The position numbers were made by a program, and so were the translations under genes. Below the pieces are notes generated by a model. It ran no database searches and was not told the DNA's origin. It saw only the letters and a list, made by a program, of their open reading frames with translations. Positions 37,101 to 44,894 of a DNA stretch of 64,000 bases are shown in pieces (the stretch's first letter is position 1; each line of letters opens with the position of its first letter). This DNA comes from an uncultured Saprospiraceae bacterium (GTDB lineage: Bacteria > Bacteroidota > Bacteroidia > Chitinophagales > Saprospiraceae), in assembly GCA_937921525.1 (NCBI GenBank), contig CAKZUM010000021.1, positions 1 to 64,000 on the forward strand, given 5' to 3'.

Positions 37101-39082
37101 GAGAAAAGGGGTATTCAGAAGTCGAGGTGGTGAATAAGGCTCAAAACTATCTGAAAGAACAAATAAGTAATGGTAGTTTAGAAGTACCTGTAGGTATAAA
37201 TTATCGCTTCGCAGGAAATTATGAGCAACAAGTTAGAGCAAGCAAAAGGCTAAGTTTAGTGGTGCCGATTGCTTTAGCCATTATTTTCCTCATCCTTTAT
37301 TTCCAATTCAAGTCCATTACCATTTCTGCTATGGTTTTTACAGGAGTATTTATTGCCTTTTCGGGTGGGTTCATTATGATTGGTTTATACGATACGGATT
37401 GGTTCTTGAATTTTAATTTCTTTGGAACAAATATTCGAGATTTATTCCAAATTAGAACCATTAATCTAAGTGTCGCTGTTTGGGTAGGTTTTCTTGCGCT
37501 CTTCGGCATTGCTACTGATGATGGGGTTTTGGTCGCCACTTTTTTACAAGACAGTTTCAAAAGAAATAAACCCAATTCTATTGCAGGTATTCGGGATGCA
37601 GTCGTGGAAGGAGGATTAAGAAGGGTTCGCCCTGCAATGATGACGACGGCAACAACTATTTTAGCTTTATTGCCAGTTTTGACTTCTACAGGTAGAGGGT
37701 CCGATATAATGTTGCCGATGGCAATTCCTTCTTTTGGAGGTATGACTTTGCAGATGATAACAATGTTTACTGTACCCGTTTTATATTCCCTCTGGCAAGA
37801 ATGGGAGTTACGAATTAACAATCAATTTGGAGATAAGACCAAATCAATGAAAGTCCTTACTATAGCAATACTATTCTTTACTGCTGGTATAACGAGTGTT
37901 AGCGCACAATCGCCAGAAAGTTTAATAGAAACAGCAGTAGCTAATAATCTAGAATTAAAAATATTAGAAAAAGAATATTTAACTGCTTTAGAAAAAGCAC
38001 CACAAGTTAGCCAATTGCCTGACCCAGAAGTAGGACTTGGAGCTTTTCCTTTACCCGTAGAAACTCGATTAGGTCCACAAATTATCAGAATCGGTGCGAC
38101 ACAAATGTTGCCTTGGAAGGGAATACTAGATAGCAAAAAAGAATTGGAATTGGCGAAAGCTAAGACCTTATACGAACGAATTGGTGCTAGTACGTTGGAT
38201 TTGTCCTACCAAATCAAACAAGCTTGGTATAGCTTATATGAAATCGAACAAAGCCAAGCTATCATCCAACAGAATTTAGGCATTCTAGAATCATTAGACC
38301 GATTGGCACTAGCTAAGATAGAAAGTGGCAAAGCTACAGGCGCAGATGTATTGAGGGTACAGCTCAAAATAGAAGAATTGAAACAAGAATTAGCGATACT
38401 AGAAACAGCTAAAGCAAAACCAATTTCGACGATTAATCAATTACTAAATCGGGATTTAGTAACACCCATTACCATCACTGATAGTCTATCTTTTGCTCAA
38501 TTACCTTTTCAAAAAGATTCTTTAGCAACCAATATTAGAACTACTCATCCAATGATTAGGATGTTTGCCTTACAACAGGAAGTCGCACAAAAAGCTTTGG
38601 AATTGAACAAACTCGATGGTAAGCCTTCCTTTGGAGTGGGTTTAGATTATATCATGGTCAATAAAAGAGGCGATACAGACCCTGCTAAAAATGGTAGAGA
38701 TATTGTCCAGTTAAGAGGGTCTGTGAAAATCCCTCTTTTTCGAAAGAAATATGAGGCTAAAGAAAGAGAACAAGAGCTAGTGATTGCCACTTTAGAAGAT
38801 AAAAAAGAAGATTTGGTGAGTCGGTTTATGGCAATGATTGATAAAGCCTATACCGATTATGAAATAGCTCAGTTAAGAGCCAATTTATACGAAAAGCAAA
38901 TCACCATTACTCAATCTGCGATTAATATTTTAGAATCCAATTATAGTGCAAAAGGGATTGGTTTTGACGAATTACTACGATTAGAAAAAGAATTGATTGA
39001 TTATGATTTGAAAATATTAAAAGCGATTGTACAAAGTCATCAAGCGAAAATCAGCATTGAAAAATACCTTCTTAATTATTAG
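34163..39082 (+). CDS. cusA: CusA copper/silver RND permease fused to a TolC-family protein
   Basis: 1639 residues. Residues 1 to about 1228 form the RND permease of the heavy-metal class, with the intramembrane acidic residue D430 (AIGTMVDMGIVLTES) and a Cu/Ag-type ATDDGV segment in the second half. The final about 390 residues are an outer-membrane-factor (TolC/CusC) domain: SPESLIETAVANNLELKILEKEY, QLPDPEVGLGAFPLPVETRLG, YEIAQLRANLYEKQI. At Met1229 there is an internal signal peptide (MKVLTIAILFFTAGITSVSA, then QS) that could be cleaved by signal peptidase. An extra block of about 100 residues with four hydrophobic segments sits between the first RND helices and the second periplasmic domain. 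It pairs with cusB downstream. Confidence 0.9.
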   Translation: MLNTTIRFFLENKLVAYLLIALFIGWGLVTAPFDFGINDLPRDPVSVDAIPDIGENQQIVFTNWMGRSPQDVEDQITYPLTSALLGIPGVKSVRSNSMFGFSSVYLIFNDDVEFYWSRSRILEKLNSLPANTLPDGVQPALGPDATALGQIYWYTLEGHDSEGNPTGGWNLHELRTIQDFYVRYGLSSAEGVAEVASIGGYVKEYQVDVDPEAMKVNNITLEQVMKAIKSSNIDVGAQTIEINLAEYFVRGLGYVKNIEDIEKSVVKVKNNVPVRIGDIARVSIAPATRRGILDKSGAEAVGGVVVARYGANPLEVIQNVKAKIEELAPGLATKTLADGTVSQVTIVPFYDRTQLINETIGTLQEALTLEILITIIVVILMLLNLKSSLLVAGTLPIAVLMCFIAMKYFGVDANIVALSGIAIAIGTMVDMGIVLTESMVNRIKEAPPEEDLLESIYEATTEVAGAVITAVATTVISFIPVFTMEAAEGKLFKPLAYTKSFALIASIIVAITIIPPLAHSLFSIKSGKKLVATIGNFLALIAGLVIAYLYNPFLGSILAVIGLSGLLNLLVQQYSSERNSTILSWITNIIYALLVAWLLATVWMPLGVNKSNLTNFFFIVVLAGGLIGFFYIIIYFYESILRFLLRFKILFLLVVGFIVFQGLLVFQQTGEEFMPSLDEGSFLLMPTSMPHSGMQENIKNLRVLDMAVTAIPEVETVVGKAGRVNSPLDPAPMSMYENVILYKSEYKTDENGHRTRFRYESGEYVRDDAGELIPDDNGRYFRQWRDEIKSPDDIWNEIVKVTKVPGVTSAPKLQPIETRLVMLQTGMRAPMGIKVRGTDLAAIEAFGLELEQYLKEVDGVKDAAVFADRIVGKPYLLMDIDRDAISRYGLTIERVQQHIQAAVGGMNMTSTVEGRERYAIRIRYPRELRNNPEVLKRIYIPTETGQQIPLGDLVNIRYEQGAQAIKSEDGFLIGYVLFDREKGYSEVEVVNKAQNYLKEQISNGSLEVPVGINYRFAGNYEQQVRASKRLSLVVPIALAIIFLILYFQFKSITISAMVFTGVFIAFSGGFIMIGLYDTDWFLNFNFFGTNIRDLFQIRTINLSVAVWVGFLALFGIATDDGVLVATFLQDSFKRNKPNSIAGIRDAVVEGGLRRVRPAMMTTATTILALLPVLTSTGRGSDIMLPMAIPSFGGMTLQMITMFTVPVLYSLWQEWELRINNQFGDKTKSMKVLTIAILFFTAGITSVSAQSPESLIETAVANNLELKILEKEYLTALEKAPQVSQLPDPEVGLGAFPLPVETRLGPQIIRIGATQMLPWKGILDSKKELELAKAKTLYERIGASTLDLSYQIKQAWYSLYEIEQSQAIIQQNLGILESLDRLALAKIESGKATGADVLRVQLKIEELKQELAILETAKAKPISTINQLLNRDLVTPITITDSLSFAQLPFQKDSLATNIRTTHPMIRMFALQQEVAQKALELNKLDGKPSFGVGLDYIMVNKRGDTDPAKNGRDIVQLRGSVKIPLFRKKYEAKEREQELVIATLEDKKEDLVSRFMAMIDKAYTDYEIAQLRANLYEKQITITQSAINILESNYSAKGIGFDELLRLEKELIDYDLKILKAIVQSHQAKISIEKYLLNY

Positions 39083-39189
39083 TAATCAGACGCATAATCT
39101 TAGACATGTCTAGTATTTGATGATAGACAGAAAACTATATTTTTTTGTCTTTTGTCTTTTGACTTTTTGACTTCAAAAAAAAGTAGCAT

Positions 39190-40965
39190 ATGAAAAATAA
39201 TATTAAAAATATCCTCTCTTCTCTTATTACTCTTGGCATTGGTTTATTAGCAGGTTATTTTCTTTTTGGTAATAAAATGGCACCAGCTATGCCAACGGAC
39301 AATCACGACCACGAAGCACATGCAGTGCAGACCGCTAGTCCAGCTGCCGTCGCCGAAGTATGGATTTGTTCTATGCACCCTCAAGTTCGGCAAGATGAAT
39401 TTGGTATTTGTCCCATCTGTGAAATGGATTTGATACCCGCAGGAAGTAACCAATCCGATGACCCTTTAGTACTTCAGATGACGGAATCTGCTGTAAAATT
39501 ATCTAATATAGAAACAACTATTATTGGAACAACTGCAGCAGGACAAGCTAATAATCCTATTAGATTATCAGGAAAAGTACAAGCAGATGAACGATTAGCA
39601 TCCAGCCAAGTGGCACATGTACCTGGGCGTATTGAAAAACTGTATGTCACTTTTACAGGAGAACAAGTTCGTAAAGGGCAAAAACTAGCAGATATTTATT
39701 CTCCTGATTTAATAACTGCTCAACGAGAATTGTTAGAAGCCAGTAAAATCCAATCCCTTAATCCTGGATTATTAGAAGCGGCACGTAATAAATTGCGCTT
39801 TTGGAAAATTGGCGCAGCCACCATTCAATCCATTGAAGAAACAGGAAATATTCAAGAAGTTTTTTCGATTTATGCGCAAGATTCTGGAATCGTTACCAAT
39901 AGAAGAGTTTCGGTTGGTGATTATTTAAAGCAAGGAGAACCCCTTTTTGATTTAATGAGTCTTCGTAAAGTTTGGGTACTTTTTGATGCTTACGAAGCGC
40001 ATTTGGCGAATATCAAAGTAGGTAGCACTATTGAATTTACAGCTGCAGCTATTCCTAATAAAACTTTTAAAACCCGCATTACTTTTATTGACCCTATTAT
40101 CAACCCCTCAACTAGAGTAACTGCTTTAAGAACAGAAGTTAGTAATACGAATGGTTTGCTGAAACCAGAGATGTTTGTCAATGGCACATTGCAAAATAAA
40201 ATGGCATCAAAGAGTCAACTAACTGTTCCTCGGTCTGCTGTATTATGGACAGGTACTCGCTCTGTAGTATATACCAAAGTCCCTGATATGGAAATTCCCT
40301 CTTTCAAGTTTAAAGAAGTAGAATTGGGAGATGCTCTAGGCGATAATTACCAAGTGGTCAAGGGACTAGAAGCAGGAGAAGAAGTAGTCACTTATGGTAG
40401 TTTCACTATTGATGCAGCTGCACAATTGAATAATCAGGCAAGTATGATGAACAGAAATGTAACCCAAAAGAAGGAAGCAAATCGTGGTGTTCCCAATTTC
40501 CAAGCAGCAACGCCTGTTGAGTTTAAAAAACAATTGAATGACTTAGCAAATGAGTACATCAACTTGAAGGATGCCTTCGTCGCTACCGATGCTACTACCG
40601 CTGCGACAGCAGCCCAAAAAGTAGTCACTCAATTGGAAAAAGTAGATATGAGTTTAGTCAAAGGAGATGCCCATATTTATTGGATGGAACAATTGAATGC
40701 GCTACAAGCACATAGTACTAAAATCACTAAAATGGAGGAGGTAGAAGCGCAGCGAAAGCAATTTGGTTTCTTATCAGATGCTTTAATTAATTCCATTGAA
40801 GCATTTGGTACAGATGGGGAAGCCTTATATGTACAGCATTGCCCGATGGCTTTTAATAACCAAGGTGGCGATTGGCTATCCAACGAGGAAGGCATTAGGA
40901 ATCCTTATTTCGGAGATAAAATGATGAAGTGTGGCTTGGTGAAGAAAGAGTTTGCTGGTCAGTAG
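39190..40965 (+). CDS. cusB: CusB-type periplasmic adaptor with N-terminal metal-binding domain
   Basis: 591 residues. The N-terminal membrane anchor is followed by a heavy-metal-binding domain, WICSMHPQVRQDEFGICPICEMDL (CSMH and CPICEMD; the usual final Gly-Met-Asp has Glu-Met-Asp). The HlyD/CusB-type adaptor body follows (KLSGKVQADE-like pattern, LYVTFTGEQVRKGQKL, then a barrel domain). From about residue 450 there is a DUF3347 domain (FKKQLNDLANEYINLKDAFV, YVQHCPMAFNNQGGDWLS). It links the RND permease to the outer-membrane factor and probably presents metal ions. It follows cusA by 107 bases. Confidence 0.87.
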   Translation: MKNNIKNILSSLITLGIGLLAGYFLFGNKMAPAMPTDNHDHEAHAVQTASPAAVAEVWICSMHPQVRQDEFGICPICEMDLIPAGSNQSDDPLVLQMTESAVKLSNIETTIIGTTAAGQANNPIRLSGKVQADERLASSQVAHVPGRIEKLYVTFTGEQVRKGQKLADIYSPDLITAQRELLEASKIQSLNPGLLEAARNKLRFWKIGAATIQSIEETGNIQEVFSIYAQDSGIVTNRRVSVGDYLKQGEPLFDLMSLRKVWVLFDAYEAHLANIKVGSTIEFTAAAIPNKTFKTRITFIDPIINPSTRVTALRTEVSNTNGLLKPEMFVNGTLQNKMASKSQLTVPRSAVLWTGTRSVVYTKVPDMEIPSFKFKEVELGDALGDNYQVVKGLEAGEEVVTYGSFTIDAAAQLNNQASMMNRNVTQKKEANRGVPNFQAATPVEFKKQLNDLANEYINLKDAFVATDATTAATAAQKVVTQLEKVDMSLVKGDAHIYWMEQLNALQAHSTKITKMEEVEAQRKQFGFLSDALINSIEAFGTDGEALYVQHCPMAFNNQGGDWLSNEEGIRNPYFGDKMMKCGLVKKEFAGQ

Positions 40966-41006
40966 CCTGGTCACAATTTAACTAAAAATACTAAAGACAT
41001 ATAAAC

Positions 41007-41540
41007 ATGAAATACCTAATTTTCCCATTATTTTTTTTAGTCTTAACCTGTAGTTGTCAAAATGACTCTAAAGGCAAAAAGAAGTCATTAAGCCCCCACG
41101 CAACAGCTATGGCTATGATTGGAGATGCCCATATCCATATTGATTATTCCTCACCAGGTGTAAGAGGACGCACCATTTTTGGAGAATTGATACCTTATGG
41201 AGAGTTATGGCGAGCAGGGGCGAATCAAGCCACTTCCATAGAAACCAATAAAGACCTTTTGATTAATGGTCAACCTTTAGCAGCTGGTAAATATGGCATA
41301 TTTGCTATTCCCAATAAGGATAACTGGACCTTGATAATCAATAAAAATTGGAACCAACATGGGACGGATAAATATGATGTGGTCGATGATGTTTTAAAAA
41401 TGGATGTACAAGTAGCTCCAACAGCAAAACTTCAAGAACATCTCGAATATCAGGTTATCAAAACAAACAACGAATCAGGTATCATTTCTTTAGCATGGGA
41501 GAATTCTAAAGTAGAACTCCCTTTCAAAGTAGCTAATTGA
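41007..41540 (+). CDS. DUF2911 lipoprotein
   Basis: 177 residues with a lipoprotein signal (LVLTCSC, lipid Cys about residue 17). The DUF2911 domain follows, with IDYSSPGVRGRTIFGELIPYGELWRAGANQATSIE, then the AGKYGIFAIPNKDNWTLIINKN block. The function of DUF2911 is not known; in Bacteroidota it commonly occurs in the periplasm or on the inner face of the outer membrane. It lies between cusB and the multicopper oxidase, and the downstream gene starts just after its stop, so co-expression is likely. Confidence 0.8.
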   Translation: MKYLIFPLFFLVLTCSCQNDSKGKKKSLSPHATAMAMIGDAHIHIDYSSPGVRGRTIFGELIPYGELWRAGANQATSIETNKDLLINGQPLAAGKYGIFAIPNKDNWTLIINKNWNQHGTDKYDVVDDVLKMDVQVAPTAKLQEHLEYQVIKTNNESGIISLAWENSKVELPFKVAN

Positions 41541-41554
41541 TAAAATTCAAAACT

Positions 41555-44113
41555 ATGAAGTATTCAATCAGTATATTTTTACTACTCCTAAGTTGGAGTT
41601 TTCTAACAGCTCAAACTAGTCCTTCGATAGAAGGAAATGTAGATAATTTGCCCGTTCGGGAATATGAATTAACCATTGATGAAAAAATGGTCAATATCAC
41701 GGGTAAAGAAGTAATGGGGATGGCACTCAATGGCACTATCCCTGGACCAACTTTGCGATTTACAGAAGGTGAATATGCCAAAATTAAGGTAACGAATAAG
41801 ATGGACATGGAGACTTCTGTCCATTGGCATGGTTTGTTATTACCCAATTTTTACGATGGTGTTCCCTATTTGAATACACCGCCTATTCCAGCAGGCGAGT
41901 CTTTTACCTACGAATTTGCACTTAAACAATCGGGTACTTACTGGTATCATTCTCATACCATGTTTCAGGAACAATCGGGCGTTTATGGTTCTATTGTCAT
42001 TGAGCCTAAGGAACAATCATTAGACTATGATTCAGATTTGGTTATCGTTTTTTCAGATTGGACAAATGACAAGCCAATGAATGTCCTGCGAAATCTAAAA
42101 AGAGGAAATGAGTGGATGGGTATTAAAAAAGGAACAGCTACCCCCTTGAACCAAGTAATCGGAAGGGGCGCATTAGGTGCGCAAATCAATTTTTGGAAAC
42201 AGCGGATGGAAGGAGCAGATATTGCCGATGTTTATTATCCTGCTTTTCTCACCAATGGGGAAATCGCCCAAGAATACCCTGATTATGAAGGTGGAGAAAA
42301 AGTACGTGTTCGCTTTATTAATGCCGCAGCTTCTACCTATTTCTGGCTAACATTTGGTGGCGAAGACCCGTTCTTGGTTGCTAGTGATGGTTTAGATGTA
42401 GTTCCTGTTCAAAAAAATAAAGTACTCTTTGCTATTGCCGAGACTTATGATTTTATAGTCACTATTCCTTCCGATGGAAAATTAGAAATAAGGGCAACGG
42501 CACAAGATGGTTCGGGGCAAACTTCCGCTTTTCTTGGAAATGGTTCGATACTATCTGCACCTACTATTCCAAGACCTGATAAGATTGGGATGATGAAGTC
42601 AATGGCTAAGATGAAGATGAAAATGGGTGCACCTGCTTTAAAATCAAATCCAAAAAAAGATGGACGCTTTGCCATGAAAAAGAAATATGGGATGCAAATG
42701 GATAATATGGATATGGGGGGAATGAAAGGTATGAAGCATGGAAAGATGAAAGAACATAAAGAGGGAATGAGTCACGATAAAATGGATATGCAAAAAGACA
42801 CCCTGCCAATGGGTAAAATGAAAATGGAGGATGGAATGGATATGGGCAGTATGAAAGAGATGAGTCACGATAAAATAGATATGCAAAAAGACACCCTGCC
42901 AATGGATAAAATAAAAATGGAGGATGGAATGGATATGGGCAGTATGAAAGAGATGAATCACGATAAAATGGACATGCAAAAAGACACCCTGCCAATGGGT
43001 AAAATGAAGAAGGACAAAGAAATGGATAAGAGGGAGAATAAAGAGATGAACCATGATAATATGGATATGGGAAAGAGTGATAGCAAAATGTCAGGCAGGA
43101 GTATGGGAACAGCGTATAATTACGATTTTCTAAAATCTCCACAAAAAACCACTTATGCCAAGGATGTTCCTGTTAAAGAAATTTTACTCAACCTAACGGG
43201 TAATATGAATCGCTATATATGGAGCATGAACGGTGTTCCATTATCAGAAACGGACCGTATTAAAATCAAAGAAGGAGAAGTGACTCGCCTCCGAATGAAT
43301 AACCTAACCATGATGCACCACCCAATGCACCTACATGGACATTTCTTTAGAGTTATCAACGAAAATGGAGCATATTCACCACTAAAGCATACCGTTAATG
43401 TACCACCAATGGAGGAAGTGACTATAGAATTTTATGGAAATGAATATGGCGACTGGATTTTTCATTGCCATATTTTGTATCACATGATGTCTGGAATGAC
43501 CAGAATTTTTAGCTACGACACGCCAATTGATAAGCGCATGACTGCCTTTCCTCAATCTAAATTGGTTCACGAAACAAACCTCTTTTATACATGGGGATTG
43601 ATAGACGTCGCCTCTCAAATGACCGCTATAAATCTGGTTTCTTCTAATATCCGAAATCAATTTAACCTAAGCGCAGAGTTTGGTTATAATAAAAACTTAG
43701 AGGCAGAATTTACTTACGAACGCTATATCTACGATTACGCTAGGGTTTTCGGTGGAATAAACGTAGAGAATACCATTCCTGAAAAGTTAGATGATTTAGA
43801 AGTAACCGCCGTTGTAGGGATGCGATTTTTAACACCTTACTTGTTTGACCTCGATGTCAGGATTGATAATAAACTACGTCCTCGGATTGGGATTGGTAGA
43901 AGTGTGATGCTTTTTCCAAGGTTTTCAATTTTTGGTTATTATGAATATCAGGCTGATTTTGGAGCTGTCAATACTTTAGAAAATGAGCAAAATTTCAATA
44001 AAGAAATTGTATGGAATACAGGTGTAGAATACTTGCTTTCTAAAAATTTTTCATTGACAGGAAGTTACGATAATCGCTTTGGTGGAGGTGGCGGGTTAAG
44101 TATTCGGTTTTAG
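41555..44113 (+). CDS. copA: CopA-type multicopper oxidase fused to outer-membrane-barrel-like domain
   Basis: 852 residues from ATG 41555, a signal peptide (MKYSISIFLLLLSWSFLTAQ); an earlier TTG at 41537 adds six residues. Copper ligand motifs are HWHGLLLP (about 90-96), YWYHSHTMF (about 130-138), HPMHLHGHFF and DWIFHCHILYHMMSGM (about 636-650). The type-1 and trinuclear sites appear intact. A Met/His/Asp-rich insert (about 350-520) has three 31-residue repeats with KMDMQKDTLPM and a MxxM-rich pattern, a probable Cu(I) loading region. After the oxidase domain, about 190 residues resemble the CopB outer-membrane copper protein (FSLTGSYDNRFGGGGGLSIRF). It probably oxidises and sequesters copper at the outer membrane. 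Confidence 0.87.
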   Translation: MKYSISIFLLLLSWSFLTAQTSPSIEGNVDNLPVREYELTIDEKMVNITGKEVMGMALNGTIPGPTLRFTEGEYAKIKVTNKMDMETSVHWHGLLLPNFYDGVPYLNTPPIPAGESFTYEFALKQSGTYWYHSHTMFQEQSGVYGSIVIEPKEQSLDYDSDLVIVFSDWTNDKPMNVLRNLKRGNEWMGIKKGTATPLNQVIGRGALGAQINFWKQRMEGADIADVYYPAFLTNGEIAQEYPDYEGGEKVRVRFINAAASTYFWLTFGGEDPFLVASDGLDVVPVQKNKVLFAIAETYDFIVTIPSDGKLEIRATAQDGSGQTSAFLGNGSILSAPTIPRPDKIGMMKSMAKMKMKMGAPALKSNPKKDGRFAMKKKYGMQMDNMDMGGMKGMKHGKMKEHKEGMSHDKMDMQKDTLPMGKMKMEDGMDMGSMKEMSHDKIDMQKDTLPMDKIKMEDGMDMGSMKEMNHDKMDMQKDTLPMGKMKKDKEMDKRENKEMNHDNMDMGKSDSKMSGRSMGTAYNYDFLKSPQKTTYAKDVPVKEILLNLTGNMNRYIWSMNGVPLSETDRIKIKEGEVTRLRMNNLTMMHHPMHLHGHFFRVINENGAYSPLKHTVNVPPMEEVTIEFYGNEYGDWIFHCHILYHMMSGMTRIFSYDTPIDKRMTAFPQSKLVHETNLFYTWGLIDVASQMTAINLVSSNIRNQFNLSAEFGYNKNLEAEFTYERYIYDYARVFGGINVENTIPEKLDDLEVTAVVGMRFLTPYLFDLDVRIDNKLRPRIGIGRSVMLFPRFSIFGYYEYQADFGAVNTLENEQNFNKEIVWNTGVEYLLSKNFSLTGSYDNRFGGGGGLSIRF
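42767..43045 (+). repeat. Three 93-bp tandem repeats in the Met-rich insert
   Basis: Direct repeats with period exactly 93 bp (31 codons): starts at 42767, 42860 and 42953, each opening with ATGARTCACGATAAAAT. The last copy is diverged at its end. The Met/Asp/His-rich translation suggests copper binding, and the repeats allow length variation by slippage. Confidence 0.8.
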
Positions 44114-44295
44114 ATATAACACTTTTAGTATGACTACTAAGGATGATATAATTACTACAGGATTAATTGTGAGTACAACTTTTAGTTGTTATTCAATTAA
44201 GTATTGAATAGAATATAAAGAAAGATAGCTGCAATTGAGAGAATCTGGCTATTGAAGGAAGTTATATTGACTCATAATTAGTCCCTTAGTAATAA

Positions 44296-44403
44296 TTGAA
44301 GACAGAAAATACTGCTATTAAAAGGATTAAAAACCTTCAAAAAAATCTAATCATTTTATTAATTGTAGGTCTCTTTATAGGCCTACTAATTTCAACGCTT
44401 TAA
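44296..44403 (+). CDS. Possible small membrane peptide
   Basis: 35-codon open frame from TTG (stop codon immediately upstream), beginning KTENTAIKRIKNLQK and ending in one membrane helix (NLIILLIVGLFIGLLIST). It ends 10 bases before the HMA-protein ATG. The composition is protein-like, but the TTG start and short length make it weak. It is the only coding-like content in the 300-base gap 44114-44413. Confidence 0.3.
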   Translation: MKTENTAIKRIKNLQKNLIILLIVGLFIGLLISTL

Positions 44404-44413
44404 AAATTTAAAA

Positions 44414-44824
44414 ATGAAAAAGTATCTTTTTTTAACTGCTTTTGCACTAATGGGTCTAGTATGTTCTGTATCAGGTCAAAGCTGTCATAGTGTAAAAAAA
44501 GGAACAGCTAAGGCCGCAAAAGTAAGTAGTACGGCTACAATAGACACATCCTTAACAAAGACACAATTTACAGTTTATGGTAATTGTGGAATGTGTAAAA
44601 AAACAATTGAAGGGGCTTTAAAAGATGTACAAGGAGTAGCCCTAGCTAATTGGGACGGAGAAACAGCTCAAATGTCTGTTGCTTATGATGCCAAGCAAAT
44701 AGGCTTAGACAAAATCAAACAACGAATAGCAGATGTTGGATATGACAGCGATACACATCGTGCAAAAAAAGAAGTTTATGATAAACTATATGGATGCTGT
44801 CAATATGACCGCCCGACTAATTAA
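44414..44824 (+). CDS. Secreted heavy-metal-associated (HMA) domain protein
   Basis: 136 residues with signal peptide (FLTAFALMGLVCSVSG). The HMA fold TQFTVYGNCGMCKKTIEGALKDVQGVALANWDGETAQMSVAYDAKQI carries GNCGMCKK, the CxxC copper ligand pair. A C-terminal YGCCQYDRP adds two cysteines. It probably binds Cu(I) in the periplasm and passes it to or from the efflux and oxidase system. The HMA domain is otherwise typical of CopZ and P-type ATPase N-termini, but here it is exported. It stands between the multicopper oxidase and the peroxidase. Confidence 0.82.
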   Translation: MKKYLFLTAFALMGLVCSVSGQSCHSVKKGTAKAAKVSSTATIDTSLTKTQFTVYGNCGMCKKTIEGALKDVQGVALANWDGETAQMSVAYDAKQIGLDKIKQRIADVGYDSDTHRAKKEVYDKLYGCCQYDRPTN

Positions 44825-44894
44825 AAAAGGAAAGAATTGACTAGAGGCAATTACATTTAATTTTAAATTTATAATCCCCCTCTAAAAAAAGAAC

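Noticed and set aside
35209..40895. Several minus-strand frames inside the cusA and cusB genes
   Set aside because: Antisense frames of long genes, without start context or domains.
42606..43142. Minus-strand His/Phe/Ser-rich frames opposite the Met-rich oxidase insert
   Set aside because: They are antisense readings of Met/Lys/Asp repeats within the multicopper oxidase gene; no start context or family.
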